This document shows, one piece after another, positions 1 to 11,689 of a DNA stretch of 64,000 bases. The notes beneath the pieces are model-generated. The model made no database searches, was not told where the DNA came from, and saw only the letters and a list, made by a program, of their open reading frames with translations. The DNA lies in assembly GCA_002914845.1 (NCBI GenBank), contig JXTC01000004.1, positions 1,884,427 to 1,948,426 of the forward strand. The letters run 5' to 3'. Positions within the stretch are counted from its first letter, which is position 1. The number at the start of each line of letters is the position of its first letter. This stretch comes from Trema orientale. Taxonomy: Eukaryota; Streptophyta; Magnoliopsida; Rosales; Cannabaceae. The position numbers and the translations under genes are program-made.

Positions 1-2156
1 AATTCTATCTCTTTCAGTTATACTCAATGGAAGTTGACTTGACTTCAAAGGGTTAGATATGCATCCACTAGCTTGTTTTGCAGGGAAACTCTCAAGAGAG
101 CTAGGCTCGCCAGTTTCGCCATTTATGGCGCCACCAGATAGAGTTTCATTCGTCAGAATTTCTTCTGCTTTCACTTGAATTGCTCCATCCTCATGAGCTG
201 AAAACAAGCAAAAGAAAGAAATGTACAACGGACAAAAGAGAAAAACATGTAGTAACTGAAAGTGAAGCAGAGAAACAGAATATTTATTCACCAGGTGCTA
301 TGGGGCAGTTTCCATTGACACGGAAAATTACCACTTTAAAGGTAGTCTTTCTGGCCTCGAGCAGAACGAAAATGCAGACATCACCTACTTCCAAATTATT
401 GTCTCGAGCAAACGTGATCCAACCAGACTTGAGCCTGGCTGTCAACATCTTCTCATGCTCTATAAAACTGAAATTGACAGACCAAGTCCTCCTCCCCCGA
501 CACGAAACTATGAGGATTGCATCATTTGATTTATTTTTGAGATGTCTCATTGCAAATTCGTGAGAAAAATCCTAAAGATACACAAAAGGAAAGAAGAAAA
601 TTTTGACAAAATGAAGACATATTTTGAAGGGACAGCAAAAAGTGTCTACAACTCCGCTCTATTCTTTGACAACCATTTATCTCTTGTCCGCAGATTGCAT
701 TTAGCAGAAACTGAGTTAGTCAGCAAGTTTTCGAAGGGAAGCCTACCAAGTGATTGTAGGATGGTTGTATGACAACCTTGAAATGTGGGCGATCAGACCT
801 GAAATCAAAAGCCTTCTGAAGAACTGCAACTTTTTCACTTCTATACACCTGTGTTCTCATACGTACAAGAATTTCATCCGTCTTCTGACTTCTAGTGGTA
901 AATTTATCTCGATCAATTTTAGAAGGGGAATCAGGCTTTCCTGTAAAATATCGAACACTTAGCGAAAAATAGAGTAAACAACATGAGCATATTGTTAAGC
1001 TAAGAGGAAGAAATTATGATAAAAATAAATGTTCCATGCCTATAATTTCTGCCTTAGAGCTTTGTAGATTCCCTTTGCTTCTTGAATTCTCACGAAGACA
1101 TTCACTAGGACCAGCTGAGTTGCTTTGAGTTTTATCGGTTGGACTGGTTCTGATTCTCTTGTGAGGCTGAGAACATGGTAATGGAGATTTCTCCCTTGCT
1201 TTGGGGCATGGCGATAAATTAGCCAAGATTTCAATAGAATCATCTTCAACAACTTCCTCCTTGGGGTCTCGGAGTTCCAAATCAATGTCCGATTTATCAA
1301 AAACGACAGGAATAGAAGGATAGTCTATCTCAACAGTACTTGTATCAAATATGACAGCTTGAAATTCAGAGTTCCCCTCATATCTGAAAGTAAGCATGCT
1401 GCCTCTTTTTAAGGCATAATGCTTTGCAAAATCTGGCCAACCCTTCTCAAACCAGATCTTTTTGTCTTGTTCTGTTAACTTCATTTTCCATTTAGAACCA
1501 CAGGGAAGCTTAACAAACACCGAATTGGATAAAGTTTCCCCATATTTCCTTACGAACTTTTGGGGAATCCGCTGCCAATATAAAAAGAAAAAAATGCCTC
1601 AAAACAGCATGTAAATACATTTCACAGTCCAAGTTTAAGTAAGACACGAATAATATCAAAACATAAAATCATTGTCTTGTACCCTTTTGACTAAGTAATA
1701 GCAAACATGTGTAACCATATCTTACTTTCAAAACTGATAATTTTGTAAAATTATCCAGTCTTTAAGGCCAAACTTACTAAAGTACTAAAGTTTATAAGAT
1801 TCCTTTGAAGGACTTCATAGGTAACGAACTAGAAGCTTTAAGGCCTAACCCACACATATTCTCTCATTTAACCACATTCTGTCACCAACAATGATAAAAT
1901 GACCAAGTCAAGATATGGTCATATTATCTTTTCGAATTTAAGTCCACATAAACAACACTCCTACAACTATAGCAGTAGCTTGGGTTTAGAATGAATGAGG
2001 AGCTTCTTACTATTATGGAATCATACAGAGAAAAAGAGAGGTAATGCTTACAAGCTTGTTCTCTTGAAGAGTCTCTTCAAGAATAATCGTGAAAAAATGG
2101 GGAGTCCCAGATGAATATTTGGTCTGGCTACGGTCTCCCTGGGGTCCGCAAGACAT
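1..2156 (-). CDS. B3 gene 1, REM/VRN1-like transcription factor, 3'-partial
   Basis: Likely nuclear DNA-binding protein of the plant B3 REM/VRN1-like family. Exons on the minus strand: 2156-2052, 1571-1040, 940-747, 571-292 and 197 to beyond position 1. Exon 1 opens MSCGPQGDRS and has the B3 start motif PHFFTIILEE. Exon 2 continues it with RIPQKFVRK, VKLPCGSKWKMKL, KGWPDFAKHY and GNSEFQAVIFDTSTVEIDYP, making B3 domain 1 (about residues 17-120). Exons 3 and 4 make domain 2 (PHFKVVIQPSY, then GWITFARDNNLEVGDVCIF). Exon 5 starts AHEDGAIQVK, the linker before a third B3 that lies outside the window. All visible exons are open and join in phase. The GT donor used near the end of exon 2 in most paralogues reads GA here, so the drawn exon 2 ends at a GC donor (1039-1038) that restores phase; this splice is an inference. 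Confidence 0.8.
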
Positions 2157-2301
2157 AGCTCAACTTTCAAAAGCTTGGAAATGAGTTGTGAGCCTCTATC
2201 TTTGAGCATAAATATGAAGCTACAGCGAGCCAGAGAAGTTGCAGAGACAAATATGCAGCTAAAGCCAAGAGCTCCAAGAGAGTTTTACTGACAAATGAAA
2301 A

Positions 2302-3240
2302 TGACCCCATGATTCAAACTTCATCAAAATCAAACAATAAAACAAGATAAAGTAATATTTAATGCTAAAAGGCAAATACCCTTTCCCTAATTTTCCATGA
2401 TATTGTATGGAACAGCCTTGTGGCTCGTCAAATGTCCATTCACGAAGCTATTTTCTTTCTGGAAATGGAGGCCATTAAAGACTAAAGTAGTGGAGAGTGG
2501 AGACTTGGGAAACACTAACATAAAACTTCATCACGCAAATGATTTGTCGTCTAGGTAATGAATATGACGATTATGGAATCAACTTTATATGGATTATGGA
2601 AGAGTGCCCCACACTATTTTCTACTGTGTTGTGTGAAAGACTGTGCATTGGATAATTACCAAGTGTGAATTGTGCAAGACTATGGTATATGCGCTCGTAG
2701 CATTGTATTGGGGTAAGTACTACTAATCCGAAAGTTGCTCCTTTTTTTCTGGGAGGGGGGGGCCTAGGGTGTTGATCAAAATTACTAATCTTCTCTGATT
2801 ATTTTATTTTCTTTGGAAAATTGACCCCATGATTCAAGCTTCTTCAAAATTAAACAAGAAACAAGATTAAATAATCTTTAATGCTGAAATGTGCATACCC
2901 TTTGGGGAAACACTACCATGAAATTTTGTCAAGAAAATGAAGTGTCGTTTTGGTAATAATGATGAGACCGAGAATCAACTTTATATGGAAGAGAGCCCGA
3001 TGTGTAATGTGTATGTACTGTTTTGTGTGGAAGATTGTGCATTGGATAGTATATTATATATTCCCAAATGTGAATTGTGGAAGACTATGATATATCTGCG
3101 TGTGCTGTCATATTTGGTAAGTACAACTAATCTAAACGTTGCTTCTCTTTTTTCTTTTCTTTTTTTGCCAAGATTGTTAATCAAAATTACTAATTTTCTG
3201 CACCTTTTTTTCAGGGAGGGTTGGATAATTGACTCATTAC
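2302..3240. repeat. Tandem duplication of the gene 1 upstream region
   Basis: Two diverged copies, about 2302-2820 and 2823-3240, lie head to tail upstream of gene 1. Both start near ccccatgattcaa, pass a stretch like agattaaataatctttaatg, then gggaaacact, gaatcaactttatatgga and gtgcattggata, and end near tcaaaattactaat. The same upstream sequence occurs once in front of gene 2 (about 6700-7150). The second copy carries TGTCGTTT at 2943-2950, a motif shared by most promoters in the array. No gene is seen here. Confidence 0.7.
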
Positions 3241-3680
3241 ACTGTTTTTAGCTGGAAATATGCTTCACTATATGTGCACCTTTCATCTAATTATATAGTT
3301 TTTGTCACTTTGGTTTCTGAAATTTCACATCTGAACAACTTCATACATAGACAGGCCGTTCACTTTACGTCTGATACATAGCGCCACAAGGTCCATAAAT
3401 TAGTCCAAACTAGAGGGAGACCATTCAATGCAGGCACCATTTAGCAACATTATGTGCCGTAAAACTAAGCGATCTAGGGACAAAATGGAAGAGAGTTGCA
3501 AACAAATTTTTGGGGAGCAAATCTCTACCCTTGGAGAGGTTTTGAATTGCAATTTCAATGATACAATTAATCATTGCAAGTCAACTCGAATCGAGCTTCG
3601 ACCTTTGTCTCTTCCCTTTTGGGATATCTGATGCCTTCCTCATAGATTCCCAAGGTTCAAGTTTAGTTTACAGGACTAGT
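3241..3680. other. 3' flank of gene 2, no gene seen
   Basis: Probable 3' untranslated and intergenic sequence. It resembles the 3' flanks of other array members (caggttcaa, agttcaatca). Short open frames here have no recognisable domain. Confidence 0.4.
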
Positions 3681-6561
3681 TCAATCAATTTCAATCATAA
3701 CTATATTATCTCCCTTTGTCTTGTGTGCACCTTTTGCAAAGTCACCTGCTGACAACAAAGAAATTCATGTTCTAGTAACTAACCAAATTATAGAAGTCAC
3801 ATAAAGTCAACTCAGTACATCGCAGTTAAATTCATTCATAACTAACCTTGAGATCTTTGGCGTTTGTAATTGTCAGCAGCTCGGAAGATAGAAACTTGAA
3901 ACGAAATTTTAGTTCCATTAAGGAGTTCGAGAATGCAGACATCGCCCTCTACCAAACCATTGTCCACCATAAATTGATTCCAACCACTACAGATTACAGC
4001 CGCAAATCTCCCATGCTTTTGGCATCTCCATCTGAATTTAGCAGACCAAGATCTACCATTTGGAGTCGAAAGAATGACGTCGCCTTCGTTCTTAATGTGT
4101 TCCTCAGCTAAGTCTAATGGAACATTCTGCCAAGAAAAGACAAGAAGGATATGATTTGATGCAAAGACAAATGACTACATGTTTCCACTCAAGCAAGGAA
4201 ATATGCCTAGAGTTGGGAGAAAATGGCAGGTCATATAATGAGAAACTTACAATTTGCCTGCCATCAAAACCAACATGTGATTGTTGCATAAGAACCTTGA
4301 AGAAAGGTTTTTCAGATTCAAATGGAACTCTTTCAAGAATTCCATCTTTTATAGAGGGAGTCTTTCGACCTTGGCTTGTCTTCCAAGGGGTAGACATGCA
4401 TCCAATTGCTTGTTTTGAAAAAGAATTGTCAAGAGAGCTAGGCTCGCCGATTTCATCATTTATGGCGCCACCAGATAGATTTATGTTCTGATTTATCTTC
4501 TGTCTTCTAGGGGTAGACATGCATCCAATTTCTTGTTTTGCAAGTAAATTTTTGTTAGAGATAGGCGTGTGGGAATCACCATATTTAGTTTCATTCATCA
4601 GACTCTGTTCTGGCTCCACAGGTGTGACTCCACCCTTATGAGCTGAAAACATATACAGGAATGAGAAGAATGATGGACAAAAAAGAGAAAACCATTACGT
4701 CTGCTTACATCAGATTTGAAAACGTGCTTTAGTAGCTAAGCAAATTACAAGAGTCACATAAGCCGAAAGTATATCTGAGTTGTTCACACTCATAACTAAC
4801 CTTGAGACCACTGGAGACGTTCATATTCAGCAAAGCGCACGATGGAAACTTCAAATGAAGTTTCAGTCCCATTAAGGAGCTTGAAAATGCAGACATCACC
4901 AACTTCTAAACTATTGTCCTTTGCAAATTCACGCCAACCTTTGGCGAATCTAGCCGCAGAACTCATATATCTTGGGGGTGTCATTTTGAATTCGACAAAC
5001 CAAGATCTACCATTTGGTATAGAAAGAACGACATCACATTGATTCTTAATGTATCTCATAGAGAAGTCTAATGGTATAAACTGCTCAAAAAACACAAGAA
5101 GGAAATTAATTACATGTTTCTACTCCACCAAGGAACTATACATGCAGTTTGGAGTAAATAGCAGGTCATATACTGAGAAGCTTACAAGATGGTCGGTTTT
5201 AGAACCAACATATGTTGGTTGCATAAGAGCCTTGAAGAAAGGTTTTTCAGATTCAAAAGGAACTCTTTCAAGAATTCTAGCTCTTTCAATGGAAGTCAAG
5301 CGATTGTCTAGAGTTGCTCCAAACTCAAGAGCTGACAACAAATAAAATAAGGAAATGTATAAGGGATAAAAGGGAAAAACACATTCATGAGGGAAAATAA
5401 AGCAGAATAACAAAATCCTTATCTAAAGTACGCATTCATTAAGACCAGCTGAGTTTCATGGAGTTTTTACCTCTCATTTTCTTGTGAGGTTGAGAACATG
5501 GTAATGGATATTTCTCCCTTGCTTTGGGGCAGGGCAATAAATCATCCAAGATTTCAACAAAATCATCTTCAACAGCTACCTCCTTGGGTGCCCGGATTTC
5601 CAAATCAGTGTCAGACTTATTGAAATCGACAGGAATAGAAGGATAATCTATCTCAACCGTACTTGTATCAAATATGACAGCATGAAATTCTGAATTCCCC
5701 TCATATCTAAACATTAGCATGCTGCCTCTTTTTATGGAATAATGCTTTGCAAAATCTGGCCAACCCTTCTCTAACCAAATCTTGTCATCTCTTTTTGTTA
5801 ACTTCATTTTCCATTTTGAACCACATGGAAGCTTAACAAACACCGAATCGGAAAAAGTCTTCCCACATTTCCTTACGAACTTCTGGGGAATCCTCTGCAA
5901 AATAAAACGAAAAATGCCTCAAACAGCACGTAAATACATTTCACAGTCCAAGCTTAAGCAAGACATGAATGATATGAAAACATACAAACATTATCATGGC
6001 ATCTTAAAAAGTAAGGCAACAGGTGAATGGATTCATGTTATTTTGTATCCTTTTGACCAAGTAACATCTTGATGGCTTCCCACTAAACCTAGCATAAGCC
6101 ATGAGAAATGCGTACATGATACATGTATAACCATACCTTACTTTCAAAACCGATAAATTTATATAATTATCCAATCTTTAAAGGCCTAATTCAGAAAAGT
6201 ACTGAAGTATATAAGACCACTTAGAAGGACTTTAAAGGTGAGCTATCTAAAAGCTTTTAAAGCCCTAATGTCAATCTCTCATTTGACCACATTCTGTTCC
6301 CCAGTACTGATAAAAAAGACCAGGTCAAGATGTAATCATATTACCTCTTCAAGTTTAAGTATAGATAAACATCACGTCAACAACATTTGTAATTGGTTGC
6401 ATAACACTAAAGCAGTAAACTTTTGGTTTAGAATGAATGAAAACTTTCTTACTAGTATGGGATCACATAGAGAATCAGAGAAGTGAATGAATGCTTACAA
6501 GCTTGTTCTCTTGAAGGGTCTCTTCAAGAATTATCTTGAAAAAGTGGGGTCCACTAGACAT
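3681..6561 (-). CDS. B3 gene 2, REM/VRN1-like protein with three B3 domains
   Basis: Predicted 550-residue nuclear DNA-binding protein of the B3 REM/VRN1-like family. Exons: 6561-6499, 5894-5471, 5331-5186, 5080-4801, 4642-4251, 4126-3847 and 3748-3681 (TGA). All have GT-AG borders and agreeing phases. B3 domain 1 (about residues 5-105) begins MSSGPHFFKIILEE and holds KLPCGSKWKMKL and KGWPDFAKHYSIKRGS. Domain 2 (about 187-296) has PFESEKPFFKALMQPTYV, PNGRSWFVEF and GWREFAKDNSLEVGDVCIFK. Domain 3 (about 410-522) has PFFKVLMQQSHV, NVPLDLAEEHIKNEGDVIL and GWNQFMVDNGLVEGDVCIL. Compared with genes 3, 7 and 9 the second exon pair is missing: exon 2 is spliced at AGAG|GTAAAA straight to the ALEFGA exon. 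The N terminus is 14 residues shorter than in most paralogues. No lesion seen. Confidence 0.85.
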
Positions 6562-7026
6562 AGTTAATCTTCAAAAGCTTGGAAATGAGTTGTGAGGCTC
6601 TGCCTCTGAGCTTAAATATGAAGACAACAAGCCAGAGGAGAGGCAGAGACACCAACTAAGCAAAATCCAAGAGCTCCAAGAGAGTCGTAGTGACGATTAA
6701 AATGACACCATGATTCAAGCTTCATCAAAATCAAACAAAAACAAGATTTAAGTACTCTCTAATGCTAAACAAAATAATAATAATAATAACAACAACAATA
6801 AAGAAGCCAAAGAAGACATACCCTTTGCCCACTTTTCTATGATTTTGCATGGAAAAACATTTCTTTCTCCCCTGTGGTTCATCAAAAGTCCGGCGACCAA
6901 GGTGAAGCCATTAAAGTAGTAGAGTGGTCACTTTGGGTGGAAATTGGCTTGTGGGTTCTTTTTTTTTTCTTTTTTTTTCCCGGTAAAAATGAGAAAGAAA
7001 CAGTCAACTTTACATGGAAGAGAGCC

Positions 7027-7032
7027 CACGTG
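7027..7032. promoter_or_regulatory. G-box CACGTG upstream of gene 2
   Basis: CACGTG within gagcccacgtgtact, about 470 bases upstream of the gene 2 start. The same context precedes gene 6 (30780-30785), and a CACGTG also precedes gene 3 (16165-16170). G-boxes are bound by bHLH and bZIP factors; use here is inferred. Confidence 0.45.
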
Positions 7033-7342
7033 TACTATATTTGTGAAAGATTGTGCATTGGATACTTGTGAATCATTTAGGGAAGACTATGGTATCACTG
7101 CTTTTACTGTCATTTTCATCTAAGTACTAATGTACAACTATCAATCAGATCTCTTTTCTCCTTTTATTCTTTAGCCAAGACCAAGATTATTTAATATTAA
7201 CTAATCACTATGTGGACAGTGGACTATCTAATTTTCCATTTAAATTAGTAATTGCTAAGGCCAGTTAGTACTCGGTTTTAATTTTTAATTTTTAATTTTT
7301 TTAAACGAAAGAAGAAGGGATGATTGATAACTGAGAATTTTA

Positions 7343-7702
7343 AAGGCCATTTGTTTTAATCATTCTATACCATTCAAATGGAAAATTTATTGGAATATGT
7401 GTTTATTTTAATAATTCCATTTTTTCCATTCAAATGATTTTTTTAGAATGAATATTTATTTTAACAATTCAGTTTTTTTATTCAAATAGTCAATCAGTCA
7501 CATCAACCATTAAAATAAGTTTTTTGTGTCTTGGAATGAGAATAGAGCGAGGTATTTTTGAATGATCCATTCTAGTGTCTTCCATGCTAATTACAACTCA
7601 TTCTACTTTATTTCACTTTAAATATCTCCTATTCTAATTATCATACATTCCATAATTTTTATTTAAATACACCCATTTAAATAGGTGAACCAAACAGGTC
7701 CA
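7343..7702. mobile_element. Possible small hAT-like MITE
   Basis: An AT-rich stretch with many attcaaat and ttattttaa repeats begins with aaaggccatttgtttt and ends with gaaccaaacaggtcc, which form imperfect inverted ends. No coding capacity. Boundaries are approximate and no target duplication was identified. Confidence 0.3.
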
Positions 7703-7998
7703 ATATTCTTTAATCTGTTCCGAAACTTTGGAAAGAGAATTTCACATATAAAATATGACAACCCATTATCAAATTTTAGGGGGGGTGGGAAAGAGGGCAT
7801 TACGTTCATAATGTCTCAAATTGGGCACGAAATCAGTAACCTCATTTGACCTAATGATTTAGAAGCATAAATGATTTAGAGTAAATGGTCCCTGAATTAA
7901 ATAAATGATTTAATTAGTCTTTGAATTTATGTTTAAATGATAATTTAGTCCAAATTGCTAAAATAATAAAATTTTGGACCCATAGTACTTTTGAAAAA

Positions 7999-8778
7999 TT
8001 CTATAGGAGGGGCAAAAGTCTTACACGTAAGAATTAACATAGACTTTACCATACAATAACACCTCTTTCTATTTACATTTTAAAAAAAAAAAAAGAATTA
8101 AGTAATGGACTTTAAAACCAAAACACACTATTTTTTTAATCATAAAACACGTTAAAGTTAACTAAATGAAAAAGGAAAAAAAAAATTTAAACATCTAAAA
8201 CAAACAAGAAGAGAGATGAACAAGTTCAAAAAATCACAAAGCGTGTTAGAAACCAAGATAGAGTGATATATAACGCGAAGGAGAGTGAAAACTATAAGAG
8301 AATGATTCGAACAAACATATGGCATTTTTTTTTAAAGTGTGAGAACGTTGATGAAAATCTAAGAGGAGACGGAGAAAACGCAAAGAGTCTAAAGAAATCG
8401 TATTGTTTTATTTTTGTTTGTTTGTTTTAGACGTTTAGGTTTTTTTTTTTACCCTTCTTTTATTTTTATTTTATTTTAATTAAATGTCAGCTTAACATTT
8501 TATGCTTCTTTTTTTTAAAAAAAAGTTTAACTTGTTTTGTTTTCTCAAAAAAAAAAATTAATGTGTTTTGTTTTTAAAGTCCATTACTTTTTTTTTTTAA
8601 AAAAAAAAGTTCAAGCCTTCTCAAAAATTAAAAAAAAAAATTCAGAGGTATAGGTATTATTGTGTGGTAAAGTCCATGTTGTCACAATTTTTTTAGGATA
8701 GATTTTTTTTTAAACAGTAAGATAAGAGGAAAAAAGTCCTTTTATGTATAAGAGGACTTTTACCCTCTTACACTAGAA
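7999..8778. mobile_element. Foldback-type element with long inverted arms
   Basis: The left arm starts ttctataggaggggc and the right arm ends ctcttacactagaa, complementary with mismatches. Inner sequence also pairs: agactttaccatacaataa (about 8041-8060) with ttattgtgtggtaaagtc (about 8657-8675), and the poly-A stretch with aatggactttaaaacc (about 8100) with the poly-T stretch near 8560. The whole 780 bp is thus a degenerate hairpin. No coding sequence. The ends match those of the element at 9063-11444, so the two belong to one family. Confidence 0.55.
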
Positions 8779-9068
8779 CCCTACTTTTAACTTAGAATCT
8801 ACAAATTCCAAAATTTTTTGTTGAAAATTTGACCAAAAAAGCCCCAAATTTAATGTAATTTTTAAGAGGAAAATTCGGAAGACAAAAGAAAAAATTTGAA
8901 AATGATAAGATAGCTAAAAATTAAAATTTATTTCTTTTTCCACATTTTGTTTTTATTTTTATGTTTTCCACATTAGACACACGAGAATTTTGTCTAAAAT
9001 TTAGGAGTGTTAGTGAGTTGAAGTAAATTGCCATATAAAGATAGATTCAAAGACTAGAGGAGTTCTAG

Positions 9069-10687
9069 TGTAACGCCCCACATCCGAGGACGTGCGCCGC
9101 ATACCCATAAGGCAAAGCCCCATAGGCATGCAAGACATCTTTCTATAAACTAATATAATTGAGAATATTTAATCTCCAATAAATATCAATGTATAATATA
9201 AAATTCAACAACTCTTATAAAATCTCCAAATATTCAAAACAAATACTATATAATAGAAACTATAATCCAACAAATTCAAGATGATCAACCTTCCAAGTCT
9301 TTACATTTCCTTAATCAAGATGAAGAAATTCCTCTCTTTGAACCATGCACCTCAATTACTACTAAATAAATTCTCTCTTAATCATACCTCTTAACTGACG
9401 ATCTTTAAAACCTGGGAGGGAAAAATAAACGGGTGAGCTAGAAGCCCAGTAAGTAACCAGTAACCTTAACAAGCTGGATCAAGTATATATATCCTTTGAA
9501 AAGGTTAAATCACATATTTCAAAATAAATCAATTTCAAAATATAATAATTTTCTAGATAATCAAATGAGATTGTTTGGAAAGTCACTTTAACAAATACAT
9601 GAAGTAGGTTTTCAAAATTTNNNNNNNNNNNNNNNNNNNNNNNNNNNNNNNNNNNNNNNNNNNNNNNNNNNNNNNNNNNNNNNNNNNNNNNNNNNNNNNN
9701 NNNNNNNNNNNNNNNNNNNNNNNNNNNNNNNNNNNNNNNNNNNNNNNNNNNNNNNNNNNNNNNNNNNNNNNNNNNNNNNNNNNNNNNNNNNNNNNNNNNN
9801 NNNNNNNNNNNNNNNNNNNNNNNNNNNNNNNNNNNNNNNNNNNNNNNNNNNNNNNNNNNNNNNNNNNNNNNNNNNNNNNNNNNNNNNNNNNNNNNNNNNN
9901 NNNNNNNNNNNNNNNNNNNNNNNNNNNNNNNNNNNNNNNNNNNNNNNNNNNNNNNNNNNNNNNNNNNNNNNNNNNNNNNNNNNNNNNNNNNNNNNNNNNN
10001 NNNNNNNNNNNNNNNNNNNNNNNNNNNNNNNNNNNNNNNNNNNNNNNNNNNNNNNNNNNNNNNNNNNNNNNNNNNNNNNNNNNNNNNNNNNNNNNNNNNN
10101 NNNNNNNNNNNNNNNNNNNNNNNNNNNNNNNNNNNNNNNNNNNNNNNNNNNNNNNNNNNNNNNNNNNNNNNNNNNNNNNNNNNNNNNNNNNNNNNNNNNN
10201 NNNNNNNNNNNNNNNNNNNNNNNNNNNNNNNNNNNNNNNNNNNNNNNNNNNNNNNNNNNNNNNNCTATCATATTCATCTCCATATTTTATAAATAATTTA
10301 TGATCGATTTAAAACCCTAACCCTAAATATTCAATCTCATTCACAAAATCAAATTAAAACATAAAACTCAATTGGTTAAAAGTTTATTACCTTAGGAGTG
10401 AGTCTCAATAACCTATGATAATAGTCTCTTCATCTTCTTCTTCTTCTTATACGTGCATAGCCTTCTCTCTCTCTCTCGCTCTCTCTCTCTCTTTTTCCTC
10501 TCTGTAAAGCGTACGTATAAACTGAGTAGATTATTAGTCTTAGGGTTTCTTAAAGGGACTAAATATTAATGTACTAAATTAACCCCAAATATTCTATTTA
10601 AGTAATGGCTCTTTTGTCATTTCATTTATCTTTATATTATTTATTTAATACAACTAAACCCTTTTTTTTTTTATACGGGTTGTCACA
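9069..10687. mobile_element. Solo LTR (TG...CA) with 5-bp target duplication
   Basis: Begins TGTAACGCCCCAC and ends GGTTGTCACA, typical plant LTR termini. It is flanked by TCTAG on both sides (9064-9068 and 10688-10692), a 5-bp target duplication. Positions 9621-10264 are unknown bases, so internal retrotransposon sequence in the gap cannot be excluded. A CT-rich tract (about 10430-10500) lies in the right part. Confidence 0.6.
9621..10264. other. Assembly gap of 644 unknown bases
   Basis: A continuous run of N inside the solo LTR. Single N bases also occur at 32632, 46103 and 61057. Confidence 0.98.
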
Positions 10688-11689
10688 TCTAGTGGAGGAG
10701 GGGCAAAATCTCCCCTACTTGTAGGAATGAATTTTTAACCATTAAATCAAGGTCATGTGGTTTTTATCAATTTGCTTATTAAAGAAACACCCATGTACAT
10801 TTAGGATCTCTTTTTCTTGGAAACAAAAGAAAAAGAAAAAATCGTCTCTTTCCCAAATTGCAAGTATGTTCTTCAATTGTTCATTACAAACACATCTCAA
10901 TAAAACACGCACAGAAGCAAAATCTTCTTGACCTTTTTTAAAAAATAAATAAATAATATTTATTTTCGGTTTTTATTAATAATCACGATTTTCTATTTTT
11001 ACCTTAAATAATGGTGCTATTTTATTATGTTATACCCATAATTAGTTTCTTGTTAAATGTGATTTCATGATGCAAATAAATCATACATCTAATTGTAAAT
11101 TTCCAAAAACGAAAAGTCCTATGTTATGGTATAGGTTTATATAAGAACAATGATGGTTTTTATTAATGTTGTTTGCTTTCATCTTCAAGGTTTTCTCTTT
11201 TTCAATTGTCTCTCTACAATAATGGTAGTTGAACCACTTTCTGGGGAGTTATACAATCTAAGAAAAACAAGAAAAAAGAAAGAGAGGAGCAGCTTAAGGA
11301 AAGAGAGATATTTCTCTCTCTTGAGAGTAACATTATGTGGGGTAGAATCCATAACAAATATAGTAGTCTTTAGCTCTTAACCAATAAGATCAATTAAAAT
11401 TCACTCTATATGTAAGAGGGATTTTACATCTCCTGCACTAGAATTCCCCCCAAAGACTAATTTAGCTATTTATTTAATTTAGGAACTAAACAGTCACATC
11501 TTGAAATATTCAGAGATAAGATATCAAAAAAAAAAAAAAAAGAAAGAAATATTCAAGGACAATTGGTGCCAAAAACCGTATTAGAATTTCTACCAAAAAT
11601 AAATTGGCGGGAGATGGGAAGGGTAGAGGGCATGCAAAAACAACACTATAAGATATGAAAGATCTTTTGGACGAATTTGAGAAATAATC

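Larger units (their letters stand above)
9063..11444. mobile_element. TIR element of the same family, interrupted by a solo LTR
   Basis: The left end ttctagtggaggaggggc is split by an LTR inserted within ttctag. The right end reads ctcctgcactagaa, the inverted counterpart (ttctagtgcaggag). With the LTR removed the element is about 760 bp, close to its relative at 7999-8778. It also carries complementary inner blocks (tcccctacttgtagg and atgtaagagggatttt). No coding frame was recognised. Confidence 0.5.

Noticed and set aside
180-563. 127-codon plus-strand frame opposite gene 1 exons 4 and 5
   Set aside because: It is a shadow of the B3 exons; similar antisense frames recur opposite the same exon in every copy.
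9612-10283. 223-codon minus-strand frame
   Set aside because: It is almost wholly made of unknown bases in the assembly gap.
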